DNA of 64,000 nt from positions 62,001 through 126,000 of the forward strand of contig CAZTBW010000009.1 of the NCBI GenBank assembly GCA_964612555.1, written 5' to 3'. The position numbers and the translations under genes were made by a program. This stretch comes from DAOLCO01 sp964612555. GTDB lineage: Bacteria; Bdellovibrionota_C; UBA2361; SZUA-149; DAOLCO01. The number at the start of each line of letters is the position of its first letter. The stretch's first letter is position 1. This document shows positions 1 through 7,496 of this stretch, piece by piece. The notes below the pieces were generated by a model that saw only the letters and a program-made list of their open reading frames with translations, was not told the DNA's origin and ran no database searches.

Positions 1-118
1 AAGCGAACTCCAGTTTGACCTTGTTAAAGAAGTGTTTTTTCGAGCCGGTGTGGGGTATGAGCGGAGTTTTAATATTGATGTAAGAGAGTCCAGTGTCGGG
101 TTTGGATGGCATTTTTAA
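1..118 (+). CDS. C-terminal end of an outer-membrane beta-barrel protein (partial, 5' outside window)
   Basis: Only the last 38 codons are in the window, in the frame beginning at base 2, with a TAA stop at 116-118. The tail alternates polar and non-polar residues and ends in SSVGFGWHF, so the last residue is Phe. That is the usual C-terminal beta-strand signal read by the BAM complex in outer-membrane barrels. The rest of the protein is upstream, so neither size nor substrate can be given. The stop lies 13 bases before the ATG of the next gene, which argues for co-transcription. A soluble protein ending in Phe by chance cannot be excluded. Confidence 0.55.
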   Translation, partial: SELQFDLVKEVFFRAGVGYERSFNIDVRESSVGFGWHF

Positions 119-131
119 TACGGTACTTTTA

Positions 132-968
132 ATGAATAAGGGATATTTTTTTCTTATTGTCCTGTCACTTTTTGCCCTTTGTTCATGCGAGCGGATTTTT
201 TTCTATCCCATGAAGGAGATGGTGTTTGACCCTGGAAGCGTAGGAATTGAATATGCTTCTCATCGGGTGCCGGTACATGAATCAGAACATGTATATATCT
301 GGGAGTTATATCCCAAAGGGGAAGAGCAGGGAACGATCGTACATTTTCATGGTAATGCAGAAAACATCAGTACACATATTGGCTCGGTGGCTTGGCTTTC
401 AGAGGAAGGGTATCGGGTGTTTCTTATGGACTATCGTGGTTTTGGCGGCTCTGATGGAGTTGCCACGGTAAGAAATGCAGTAATGGATATAAGGAAGACC
501 CTTGAGTGGGTTCAGGCACGAGATAATCTGAGGAGACCTTTAGTGGTGTTTGCTCAAAGTATTGGAGCATCGCTCTCATTGTACGCAGCTTCTGATATTA
601 AGTATCGAAATATCTCTGATGCCATGATTTTTGAAAGTCCGTTTCTATCGTATAGAAAAATTGCACGAGAAAAAATGGAAGATACTATCGTCTTATATCC
701 TTTTTCCTGGTTTCTTTCGTTCCTCTTTACTTCGTGTTGCAGTCCTCTTGAGGGGGGAAAGACCCTGGATGGTATTCCGCTAAGGATGATTCTTATAGAA
801 GATGATAAAGTGGTTGGGGCATATCATAGCAGGGCTCTTTTTGAAGCAATTCCTTCCGATGACAAGAAATTATGGGTAGTACCGGAAGGGGGGCACAATT
901 CCTTTATGAGTAAAAGTGAAAATAGAAGGAAAGTGCTTGATTTTATTAAATCTTTACCTGCGGACTAA
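132..968 (+). CDS. Alpha/beta hydrolase lipoprotein (Bem46/YqiA-like)
   Basis: The ATG at 132 is preferred to an in-frame GTG at 93, because the GTG lies inside the upstream barrel gene and the ATG gives a clean signal peptide: a basic start, a hydrophobic core and a lipobox LCSC with the acylated Cys at about residue 19. The mature part is a serine hydrolase of the alpha/beta fold. HFHGNAEN is the oxyanion-side motif, AQSIGA carries the nucleophile Ser (about residue 143), and a later EDDK and EGGHN supply the likely Asp and His. DYRGFGGSDG is the conserved strand-loop of the Bem46/PHA-depolymerase-like group. About 278 residues is normal for the family. Substrate unknown; probably an ester or peptide bond in the periplasm or outer membrane. 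Confidence 0.8.
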   Translation: MNKGYFFLIVLSLFALCSCERIFFYPMKEMVFDPGSVGIEYASHRVPVHESEHVYIWELYPKGEEQGTIVHFHGNAENISTHIGSVAWLSEEGYRVFLMDYRGFGGSDGVATVRNAVMDIRKTLEWVQARDNLRRPLVVFAQSIGASLSLYAASDIKYRNISDAMIFESPFLSYRKIAREKMEDTIVLYPFSWFLSFLFTSCCSPLEGGKTLDGIPLRMILIEDDKVVGAYHSRALFEAIPSDDKKLWVVPEGGHNSFMSKSENRRKVLDFIKSLPAD

Positions 969-1044
969 GCGCACGGAGCAGGTAACAAGCAGCATAACAG
1001 TATCAGGGACGTGTAATATTATCACAGCTTCTTGAGGACACCAC

Positions 1045-1488
1045 TTGAAGACGCGACTTGAAGATGCAAAATTATTAATCAAGACAGATGCCAGAATCTG
1101 GGCTGCGGGAGGTTTTATTGCCGTAGTTCTTATCGTATGGCTGCTTACTGATTCATGGCGACCACCTCCCAAGCTCCAGGAAGAGCGTTTTTCAACTATT
1201 GTGGAAGAACCCAGACGAAATAATGTAGGGTACCTTATTCAAGGGCTTAATGAAGGTCTTGGTGCGGTCAATAAACAAAACGAAATATTACAAGATGACC
1301 TGAATCGGGTCAGCAGAAACATAGAATCCCGTCAGGAAGAAATTGACTGGCAGATTGATAAACTGGTTACCCGACTTGGTTCGATGACTGAAACTATTGA
1401 TAGCATAACAAGAAAAGTCGGTGAGAAAACTCTTGATGATACTATCCGTGATAAACGGCAGGAAAATCGTTCAAAGAGACATCGATAG
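1045..1488 (+). CDS. Single-pass membrane coiled-coil protein, resembling the N-terminus of TraB-type conjugation proteins
   Basis: The start is a TTG preceded by a GAGG at 1034-1037. The 147 residues comprise a basic cytoplasmic N-terminus, one membrane helix (about residues 18-35), a proline-rich patch (RPPPK), then a heptad-like stretch (about 75-125) and a basic tail ending RSKRHR. A short cytoplasmic tail, one helix, a Pro stretch and a coiled coil is how F-type TraB/TrbI-like secretion proteins begin, but the C-terminal half of those proteins is absent and no other conjugation gene is near. It could be a truncated relic or an independent inner-membrane protein. A long perfect hairpin follows its stop codon. 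Confidence 0.55.
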   Translation: MKTRLEDAKLLIKTDARIWAAGGFIAVVLIVWLLTDSWRPPPKLQEERFSTIVEEPRRNNVGYLIQGLNEGLGAVNKQNEILQDDLNRVSRNIESRQEEIDWQIDKLVTRLGSMTETIDSITRKVGEKTLDDTIRDKRQENRSKRHR

Positions 1489-1504
1489 TTGAAGTTGAAG
1501 TGGA

Positions 1505-1599
1505 AAATCAAACAGACATGCCTTGATCGGGTTTTTCCTTGCATCGGACGGTCGCCGCTGTCGGCGGAAAAACCCGATCAAGGCATGTCTGTTTGATTT
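1505..1599. repeat. Perfect inverted repeat, 34-bp arms, 27-base loop
   Basis: Bases 1505-1538 are the exact reverse complement of 1566-1599, and the loop 1539-1565 is GC-rich. The stem contains CTTGATCGGG followed by a T5 run. It begins 17 bases after the stop of the preceding gene. A 34-bp perfect stem is far longer than an intrinsic terminator needs. On the + strand it is followed by T-rich sequence in which TCTGTTTATATATT occurs twice (about 1599-1632). It may end transcription of the upstream gene, be a dispersed repeat, or be a small non-autonomous element. Confidence 0.8.
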
Positions 1600-1746
1600 C
1601 TGTTTATATATTGTTCTGTTTATATATTTTTATTTATATTTTTTGTGAGTTCTAAAAAAATCTTCCAGATATTGTTACTCCGACATTAATTTGATAAAAT
1701 TCCCGAAATCGTTCTATTTTTTTATTACTATAAGGATACCCTCATC

Positions 1747-2085
1747 ATGATGCCACAGTATTTTCATATTCTTCATGTCTTCTCACTGTTTATGCTTTTT
1801 GGTGTGTGTGCTGCGGCTGCGGCTTCTCCTGTGGCGGGGAATCGGAAGAAATTTCTTATGTGGTCTGGTATTGCAAGCTTGATGGTGTTTATCAGTGGTT
1901 TTGGTTTGGCAGGTATTTTGAAAATTGGTTTTCCTTTGTGGATATGGGTCAAGATTTTTTGCTGGCTTGGATTGTCTGTGCTGGTTGGGTTGTTCTTTAG
2001 AATGCCCGAAAAGTCTAAAACTTTAATCTGTATTGCAATTCTGATTGTTCTGATTGCGGTTTCGACTGTGTATTTACGATTTTAA
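1747..2085 (+). CDS. Small four-helix membrane protein of unknown function
   Basis: This 112-residue protein is almost wholly hydrophobic, with four predicted membrane helices at about 5-25, 36-57, 63-82 and 90-109. The N-terminal HILHVFSLFMLFG and the central GFPLWIWVKI are reminiscent of small SirB2/CopD-like four-helix membrane proteins, but no metal ligands or catalytic residues stand out. AAGGA at 1732-1736 sits about 10 bases before the first of two tandem ATGs, so 1747 is used as start. It converges on the LysM lipoprotein gene, overlapping it by 4 bases. Confidence 0.65.
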   Translation: MMPQYFHILHVFSLFMLFGVCAAAAASPVAGNRKKFLMWSGIASLMVFISGFGLAGILKIGFPLWIWVKIFCWLGLSVLVGLFFRMPEKSKTLICIAILIVLIAVSTVYLRF

Positions 2086-2849
2086 TTATATTTCTGTATA
2101 AACTTCTTAAAATCTTCTTCACTGGGAGGGTCTTTTCTTTTTAAGAGGTAGGAGGGGATTCTGATGGTTGTTCCGGCTTGAAGAGTGCCGGGAGGTATGG
2201 AGTTTATGCTCTTTATTCTTGGTGAGTTTGTAAGATCACTGGTGTACCACTCGGCAAGGAACTCAAGCGATTCACCCTGAAATTTCACCAGATGAAATAC
2301 GTCTTCAAACTTTGGTTCCGCAATGGTTTTTGCTATGGGGGGAGTTTGTGGAGCACTTTCGGAGGTTTGTTTTTGTGGTGTGCTTAAGGTCTGATCGGGG
2401 TTCGAAGTGTCTTTTCTGGTATTTTCAAAATTAATCAAAGGAGCACTACTTGAAGGAAACAAACTTGCACCCTCTTCTTTTGATAGAGATTCATCTGACT
2501 TAAGAGGAAAGGGACCACTTATTATCCAGTCTTTTTTCGTGTATTCCAGGAAATACTTTTCATTTCGATCATCGTAAAACAGAAACAGTTTTGGGTTTGA
2601 AAAAAAGGAGTCTTCAAAGGCAATATGTTGGGGTGAGCCTTTTAAGGAGATAAAGCCTTTAAGAGTTTCACTCGCTTCTGCTTCATCAGATAAAAACTTG
2701 TTAGGCGCCAGATATGGGTTAGTAGAGTCAAGCAGGAGCTTGCCCTTGCCATCAATCTTGTTTCGTAAAGCAGAGTTAGATGAAGAGCTACAGGCAGATA
2801 TTAAAATCGTTATAAATAAATATATACCTATGGAGAAGAGTGATTTCAT
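2082..2849 (-). CDS. Lipoprotein with a C-terminal LysM-like domain
   Basis: The N-terminus is a lipoprotein signal (hydrophobic core, then LISAC) with the acylated Cys at about residue 20 followed by a Ser run. The middle (about 110-175) is low-complexity, rich in Ser, Pro, Thr and Gln, as in periplasmic linkers. The last 70 residues fit a divergent LysM fold: HLVKFQGESLEFLAEWYT, then a hydrophobic middle and a closing LQAGTTIRIP. LysM binds N-acetylglucosamine in peptidoglycan, so the likely role is tethering at the cell wall. It lies 47 bases downstream of mreB on the same strand, consistent with a cell-envelope operon. Confidence 0.7.
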   Translation of the reverse strand: MKSLFSIGIYLFITILISACSSSSNSALRNKIDGKGKLLLDSTNPYLAPNKFLSDEAEASETLKGFISLKGSPQHIAFEDSFFSNPKLFLFYDDRNEKYFLEYTKKDWIISGPFPLKSDESLSKEEGASLFPSSSAPLINFENTRKDTSNPDQTLSTPQKQTSESAPQTPPIAKTIAEPKFEDVFHLVKFQGESLEFLAEWYTSDLTNSPRIKSINSIPPGTLQAGTTIRIPSYLLKRKDPPSEEDFKKFIQKYN

Positions 2850-2896
2850 CAGTGATTTCTCAAATGATTCCTCAAGTGATTCTTTAGGGGGGTTCT

Positions 2897-4051
2897 CTAG
2901 GAGATCAAGACTCCCTTAAGCTCTTTAAAGTTTTCGAGGACAGCGCCTGTGCCTCTTACAATAGCAGTGAGAGGGTTTGCAGCTCGCAAAAATCTGATAT
3001 TTGTTTCAAGACTGAGGCGTTCAGGTAGCCCTGCAAGGAGGGAACCTCCTCCGGCAAGATACACCCCTTTTCGGATAATATCATGAGCAAGCTCAGGACC
3101 TGTACGCTCAAGTGCCCGATAAACTCCTTCAATAATCGCATGTACCGGCTCTTTCAGAGCTCTTCTTACGGTTGCATCATCAATTACCATTTCTCTTGGC
3201 ACTCCGGTGGCAAGATCTCTTCCGTAAATTATCATTTCTCTTGGGTTGGACATTGGCATCGCAGAGCCGATCTGATGTTTGATACGTTCCGCTTCAAATA
3301 TTCCAATCTGAAGATTGAAAGCACGCCGGATAAACTGCTCTATTACCTCATCCATTTCATCCCCGGCAATACGGAGTGACTCAGAATAAACCGTCCCCCC
3401 CATACTGATTACAGCAATCTCGGTAGTACCCCCACCAATATCCACTATCATATTACCACCACACTCCTGTACCTGCATGCCGGAGCCAATAGATGCTGCC
3501 ATAGGCTCTTCAATGAGGTGAATCTGGCGTGCACCTGCTGCAATCGCAGCATCAATCACCGCACGCTTTTCAACGGTGGTTACTCCCGAAGGAATCGAGA
3601 CAATAAGTCGCGGTCTTCTTAATTGCCATCTTTTGGTTGTTTTTGAGATAAAATCTTTCACCATCAGATGGGTACTCTCAAAATCAGCAATCACTCCATC
3701 CTTCATTGGGCGTATGCAGCGGATATTTCTTGAAGTTTTACCGTACATTTCTTTTGCCGCTCTACCTACCGCAACAGGCTTGCCATCATCTTCACGGATA
3801 GCAACCACACTCGGTTCATTAAGAACGATACCACGACCACGAATGTAAATCAGTGTATTGGCAGTCCCAAGATCCATCGCCATATCCTGACCAATCCAGC
3901 TTTCAAGAAATCTTCCAAACTTTTTATGGGGACTGCTACGAGGAGGTACCTGAGAAGAAGGTCTCAGGATCTCATGTTCAACTGAGCCGGTTGAATTGAA
4001 AGCAAGTACAGGCGTTTTCTTTTTTGAAGTAAAATTACCAGAATCTAGCAT
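2897..4051 (-). CDS. mreB: Rod-shape-determining protein MreB with N-terminal extension
   Basis: MreB is the bacterial actin that forms ATP-dependent filaments on the inner membrane and directs lateral wall synthesis. The diagnostic motifs are present: phosphate 1 MDLGTANTLIY, phosphate 2 DIGGGTTEIAV, and the adenosine motif LAGGGSLLAGL. At 384 residues it is about 40-50 longer than usual. The extra part is a Ser/Pro/Lys-rich N-terminus before QDMAMDLG. The ATG at 4051 has an AAGGA about nine bases upstream, so the extension is probably translated. It overlaps the end of the upstream GAF gene by 17 bases, implying coupling. mreC, mreD, rodA and pbp2 are not beside it. Confidence 0.95.
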   Translation of the reverse strand: MLDSGNFTSKKKTPVLAFNSTGSVEHEILRPSSQVPPRSSPHKKFGRFLESWIGQDMAMDLGTANTLIYIRGRGIVLNEPSVVAIREDDGKPVAVGRAAKEMYGKTSRNIRCIRPMKDGVIADFESTHLMVKDFISKTTKRWQLRRPRLIVSIPSGVTTVEKRAVIDAAIAAGARQIHLIEEPMAASIGSGMQVQECGGNMIVDIGGGTTEIAVISMGGTVYSESLRIAGDEMDEVIEQFIRRAFNLQIGIFEAERIKHQIGSAMPMSNPREMIIYGRDLATGVPREMVIDDATVRRALKEPVHAIIEGVYRALERTGPELAHDIIRKGVYLAGGGSLLAGLPERLSLETNIRFLRAANPLTAIVRGTGAVLENFKELKGVLIS

Positions 4052-5948
4052 TTTTTTCGTCCTTCAGATTTGCAGCAGACTCACCCAGTATAAACTCCTC
4101 GATACTTTTTTGCTCTCTTCTTGTATTACGTCCCATAGAGAAATTATTTGACCCCGGAGGAGTATGAGGTTTTGCATTTGAACTTTGAGCTACTAAAGCT
4201 TGAGCCTCTACACTCTCAGGGGCAGGCGTTTTAGTTACATCTAACTCCTCTTCAAGAGAGATAAGGATCTCTTCTTCGACAGAGACATTTCGCGGGGTAT
4301 CTTTAGGTATTTCCCGTTCAGTTTTTGAGAGGAAGGAAGAAAATATGGAACTCTGGGGAGCAATCCCATCCTTTGTCATCATTGAGATCATCTCCTTCAG
4401 GGAGCTGGTCTTCTTTCCTGAAGTGGAAACCTTGATTGATAGTGCCCGGTGTAACAATTCACCGGCGGAGGCATCAAGTCTATTGCTCGGGTTTGTACCC
4501 TGGACAGTATGAATTCTTGATACAAGACTGCCAAGTCTGTTCTTTACCGTATGGATGGCATTAGTCAGCCCAAAGACAAAAATACTTGTTCCGTAAGGGG
4601 CGCTTGCAAGCATCGGATTTGGAGCCAGTTGTTGAACAAAGCGAATCATTTGCTCATGTACCTCAGTCAGCGTGTCAACTCCCAGCGTTTCTTCAAGAGA
4701 GAGAAGTCCTTCAAACTGAATTCTTAATAAAGTGTATGCCCCCGGGGCAGAGAAAAGCATCGCTTCACTTTTTGCAGTAAAATGTTTCCAGGGGAGGAGA
4801 GAGGGTCCCACCTGGCGGGAGTGAGCAATTGCTTTTGATCTGTGGTGCTCCAGTTCTCTACCGATAACTTTTGCAAGTTTTTCCAGAGTCTGAATATCAG
4901 CAGTGGAGAAAGGCTCAAAGGCAGCGCTCAGGATATTAAGCGCTCCCGCTTCTTTCCCGTATATATGAAAGGGCACGGAAAGAAATGATCGGGCACGTAT
5001 GTCATCACTTGGTAGTACGTGAACACTTTTTTCAGTAGAAATAATTTTTTTATTCTTGCAGACAAGATCCATAAGATGATGCTCGACCCGTGCATCAGGC
5101 GCCTTGGAGTAAAACGTGGCTTCCCCATAGCCTTCATTAGAGGTAACCAGCGCAATGAGCGCGTCGCGCTTCAAAATGGACTGTGAAAGTGAACAGGTTA
5201 TTTCAAACAAGGCAGCTTCTGATGAGGCAGCTCTTAGTTTCTCGATAAAATCATCAAGCGCGTTTGTCGATTTTACAAGAGGGCGCTTACTTGAAAGTGA
5301 TTCATTTGCCTGGTGTAATTGAATAAGAAGTTCTGCCTGAGCAGCACATTCGGTAAGAATCTTTTCTGTTATTTTTGCAAAAGCGTAGCTTTTTTTAGAG
5401 TCACACGTAATAACCCCGATCACCTCGTTTTCACTGGTGAGGATGGGTACCGCAATAAAACTTTTTAACCCCTGGTCTGAAGGGTAGTAAAGGAGAGTGC
5501 TTGCATCGTGTTCAAAAGGGCATACGGTAATCCGCACCTTGTTTTCCGCTGTCCAACCAACGAGCCCCCGACCATAGGGAATCTGGATTCCCTCAACGTA
5601 CTCTCTGCTAAGAGAGTGGTGTGCAAGAGAGTGCAGAACCCGATTTTTAGTATCGGCTACAAAGATGGCAGAGGTATATGATTCAGTTACATTTGCAATA
5701 AGTCTTACAAGTTTGGTTAGAGACTCTTCAAGTTTGGTTTTCCCTCTGGATTCGTTTGCAGTGACTTCCGGAGAAGAACTCTTTTTTGTCCTCTGAATGT
5801 TTTGCCCATGAATGTTTTGCCCATGAATGTTTTGCCCATGAATGTTTTGACTGTATTTCTCAACCTCACGTTCAACCCTTAATTCTTCAATCTCATCTTC
5901 AACGATTAACTCTTCTGAAAGGGTAATGGTGTTTGATGAGTGACGCAT
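4035..5948 (-). CDS. Multi-domain GAF protein with a degenerate C-terminal GGDEF-like region
   Basis: Of its 637 residues, the first 60 are charged and contain four NIHGQ-like repeats. Residues about 75-215 form a GAF domain (SYTSAIFVADTKN..., IPYGRGLVGWTAE, VPILTSENEVIGVI are typical). About 225-385 form a second GAF-like domain ending in SVPFHIYGKEAGALNILS. About 400-520 look like a worn diguanylate-cyclase fold without an intact GGDEF motif, and the last 110 residues are Ser/Glu-rich and probably disordered. It lacks kinase, receiver and membrane segments, so it is a cytoplasmic sensor or scaffold. The overlap with mreB suggests it may control or bind MreB. Ligand unknown. Confidence 0.75.
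   Translation of the reverse strand: MRHSSNTITLSEELIVEDEIEELRVEREVEKYSQNIHGQNIHGQNIHGQNIQRTKKSSSPEVTANESRGKTKLEESLTKLVRLIANVTESYTSAIFVADTKNRVLHSLAHHSLSREYVEGIQIPYGRGLVGWTAENKVRITVCPFEHDASTLLYYPSDQGLKSFIAVPILTSENEVIGVITCDSKKSYAFAKITEKILTECAAQAELLIQLHQANESLSSKRPLVKSTNALDDFIEKLRAASSEAALFEITCSLSQSILKRDALIALVTSNEGYGEATFYSKAPDARVEHHLMDLVCKNKKIISTEKSVHVLPSDDIRARSFLSVPFHIYGKEAGALNILSAAFEPFSTADIQTLEKLAKVIGRELEHHRSKAIAHSRQVGPSLLPWKHFTAKSEAMLFSAPGAYTLLRIQFEGLLSLEETLGVDTLTEVHEQMIRFVQQLAPNPMLASAPYGTSIFVFGLTNAIHTVKNRLGSLVSRIHTVQGTNPSNRLDASAGELLHRALSIKVSTSGKKTSSLKEMISMMTKDGIAPQSSIFSSFLSKTEREIPKDTPRNVSVEEEILISLEEELDVTKTPAPESVEAQALVAQSSNAKPHTPPGSNNFSMGRNTRREQKSIEEFILGESAANLKDEKNARFW
5796..5849 (-). repeat. 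15-bp in-frame tandem repeat, 3.6 copies
   Basis: The 15-base unit aatgttttgcccatg occurs at 5796-5810, 5811-5825 and 5826-5840, then a 9-base partial copy. It encodes the NIHGQ repeats near the N-terminus of the GAF protein. Since 15 is divisible by three, copy-number change keeps the frame, so this is a likely variable-number repeat that changes only linker length. Confidence 0.9.
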
Positions 5949-6191
5949 ACGATTTAAATACCTATTGTGAATTGCGGTTATCTTTGCCGGTTTTTCACCT
6001 TTCAGATCGGAAACTAAAGGTAAATTACTGGTTCAACTTGCTTAAAGTAACATTTACCGCAATATCTCACAAGATAATTTCTGCACCCACCTTAAGAGCC
6101 AATTAAAAATAAATCCTTGATTCTTATTAGCTTATTAGCAGCACACTTGAGATTTTCTCATTAATTAGATACATCACTCCCTCAAACAAAC

Positions 6192-6265
6192 GGCGATGTA
6201 GCTCAGCTGGTTAGAGCACGGAACTCATAATTCCGGGGTCGGTGGTTCAAGTCCACCCATCGTCA
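6192..6265 (+). tRNA. tRNA-Met (anticodon CAT, elongator-like)
   Basis: A 74-base cloverleaf: acceptor GGCGATG pairs with CATCGTC (one G-T), D-arm AGCTCAGCTGG, anticodon loop CTCATAA with CAT at 6226-6228, T-arm GGTGG TTCAAGT CCACC. The GAGC D-stem and normal first pair indicate an elongator tRNA-Met. A tRNA-Ile2 whose CAT is modified to lysidine cannot be fully excluded by eye. The 3' CCA is not encoded. Confidence 0.95.
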
Positions 6266-6364
6266 TTCTACCCTTTTTGCAGAGACAATCCGGATTAATT
6301 GTTTATAAGCATGTTGAATGCTTACAGACTGCTGCCCCATAACTCATGTGCAAAAAGGGTAGAA
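6266..6364. repeat. 16-bp inverted repeat bracketing a 67-base segment just after tRNA-Met
   Basis: Bases 6266-6281 and 6349-6364 are perfect reverse complements, each containing ACCCTTTTT or its complement. The first arm starts directly after the tRNA discriminator base. The interior holds a small hairpin (AAGCAT 6307-6312 with ATGCTT 6318-6323). The whole could fold as a cruciform-like RNA that ends tRNA transcription, or be a remnant of an element inserted next to the tRNA. Confidence 0.7.
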
Positions 6365-6399
6365 CAGGTTCTTCCATTAGTTGTTGTGAATTTGATTCT

Positions 6400-6816
6400 T
6401 TAATGCCCTGCCAAAGCATTGATTCCAGAATTCATCAGGGTCTCGTATGCTGAAGACGCTGCCTGATTGTATCTTCTTGGATGAACGTGTCCTCCTCCAA
6501 GCACGGTTCCTGACATTGTACTGAGCATGTGTGCTGAGTGCAGGTGGTCTCTTCGTGGGTTTCTGGGGCGTCTGTTATGATGATATGGTCTGTTATTAAA
6601 AAAGGCGGTACCGGGTCTTCTTGTGTAGTTACTTGTGTAATATGAGCCGTAAGGTGAATATATAATGTTCGGCTGAGAAACATGATAAGTATGCCCGCCA
6701 TACCCCGAATATCCATGCCCCGAATATGCATGGTCTGAATATGCATACGTTGCACAAGAGGTAAGTGATAAAAAGAAAATAACAATATATATTTTTGAGA
6801 TGTTCATGGTTTTCAT
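6400..6816 (-). CDS. Small Tyr/His/Gly-rich lipoprotein
   Basis: This is a 138-residue protein with a lipoprotein signal ending LTSC (Cys about 21). It continues with a Tyr-Ser-Gly-His repeat region (YSDHAYSGHGYSGYGG, about 26-42), an Arg/Asn/Pro/His-rich middle and a short Gly-rich hydrophobic stretch. Low-complexity Tyr/His/Gly lipoproteins are often surface or periplasmic and may bind metal, but no family is recognised. The direct repeats at 6709-6750 encode the Tyr-Ser-His part. Neither of the two nearby ATGs has a strong ribosome site, so the start may be residue 1 or 4. Confidence 0.6.
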   Translation of the reverse strand: MKTMNISKIYIVIFFLSLTSCATYAYSDHAYSGHGYSGYGGHTYHVSQPNIIYSPYGSYYTSNYTRRPGTAFFNNRPYHHNRRPRNPRRDHLHSAHMLSTMSGTVLGGGHVHPRRYNQAASSAYETLMNSGINALAGH

Positions 6817-6887
6817 ACTTTAAAATTGATACGCTAAGAGCATATACGCATTATAAACCAAAAATCCTTCCCTTTCGGATGATTTTT

Positions 6888-6918
6888 TATAAAAAAAGCA
6901 GGGCGGGAAAGCCCTGCT
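6888..6918 (-). terminator. Intrinsic terminator of the 6972-7496 gene
   Basis: On the minus strand an 8-bp stem AGCAGGGC/GCCCTGCT (6897-6904 with 6911-6918, loop of six) is followed by seven T residues (A run 6891-6897 on +). It lies about 26 bases after the position where the downstream gene would have stopped before a 22-bp duplication changed its reading frame. Confidence 0.8.
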
Positions 6919-6971
6919 GGTTTGTTGTTAAATAGAACCTTGTTTATGGTACTTCCGCTTCTGCTTGTTTC

Positions 6972-7496
6972 TTAAGTTTGCGCATAGCGTCTCTTCGGAT
7001 TGTACATAGCGTCTCTTCGGATTGTACTTAATGCGCCTTCAACTAACCACATCCCAGTGCAGAAGAAATTTTTGAAAGCATGACCTCTGTTGCTGTCTAC
7101 CAATGCACATAATCCAAGTAGTAAATTCTCTACTCCTGGATCCTCTTCCGTGAAATGACTTGTGTAGAACTCATAACCGCATCCAAGCCAGGAGTTCCCA
7201 GATAAAATTTCATAGACTGATGGTTCTCCAACCACTCTTGTTCCTGAAATATCCCATAGTCTTTTCATTACGTTTTCAGCGGCGCGCTGGACACTGAGTG
7301 CATCAGCTTGAGAGTCGGGGTGTAAAAGAAGGATGAGCTCTTTTACTTGACCAAGTACGTCATTCTGCTTTAGCAACATGGATACGTTGCTGTTGGAGTG
7401 TTCAATCTTACCCTTGAGAGCAAAGATGAAATTCCCAAGCGACTCCTCAAGACTAGTTTTACGAACAGTAGTAGTACCAGTTTTTTTTGCCTTCAT
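6972..7496 (-). CDS. Hypothetical protein with C-terminus altered by a 22-bp duplication
   Basis: A 174-residue protein with no recognised domain. The N-terminus is basic (MKAKKTGTTTVRKTS), the middle is helical, and a compact region contains NSWLGCGYEFYTSHF and FFCTGMWLVEGALSTIRRDAM. Near the 3' end a 22-base unit is duplicated in tandem (6983-7004 and 7005-7026). Because 22 is not divisible by three, the current ending MYNPKRRYAQT is a frameshift product. Removing one copy restores an ending RRDAMRKLKKQAEAEVP with a stop at 6944-6946, just before the terminator. An AGGAG-like ribosome site precedes the ATG at 7496. Confidence 0.65.
   Translation of the reverse strand: MKAKKTGTTTVRKTSLEESLGNFIFALKGKIEHSNSNVSMLLKQNDVLGQVKELILLLHPDSQADALSVQRAAENVMKRLWDISGTRVVGEPSVYEILSGNSWLGCGYEFYTSHFTEEDPGVENLLLGLCALVDSNRGHAFKNFFCTGMWLVEGALSTIRRDAMYNPKRRYAQT
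6983..7026. repeat. Tandem 22-bp duplication (frameshifting)
   Basis: The unit beginning catagcgtctcttcgg is present twice head to tail at 6983-7004 and 7005-7026 with no mismatch, which points to a recent slippage or recombination event (or an assembly artefact). It shifts the reading frame of the gene it lies in. Confidence 0.9.

Noticed and set aside
93..131. GTG start at 93 for the alpha/beta hydrolase
   Set aside because: It lies within the preceding barrel gene and would spoil the lipoprotein signal; the ATG at 132 is better.
6435..6785. Minus-strand 116-codon frame overlapping the small lipoprotein
   Set aside because: It is an off-frame shadow created by the Tyr-Ser-His repeats; the 6400-6816 frame has a signal peptide and lipobox.
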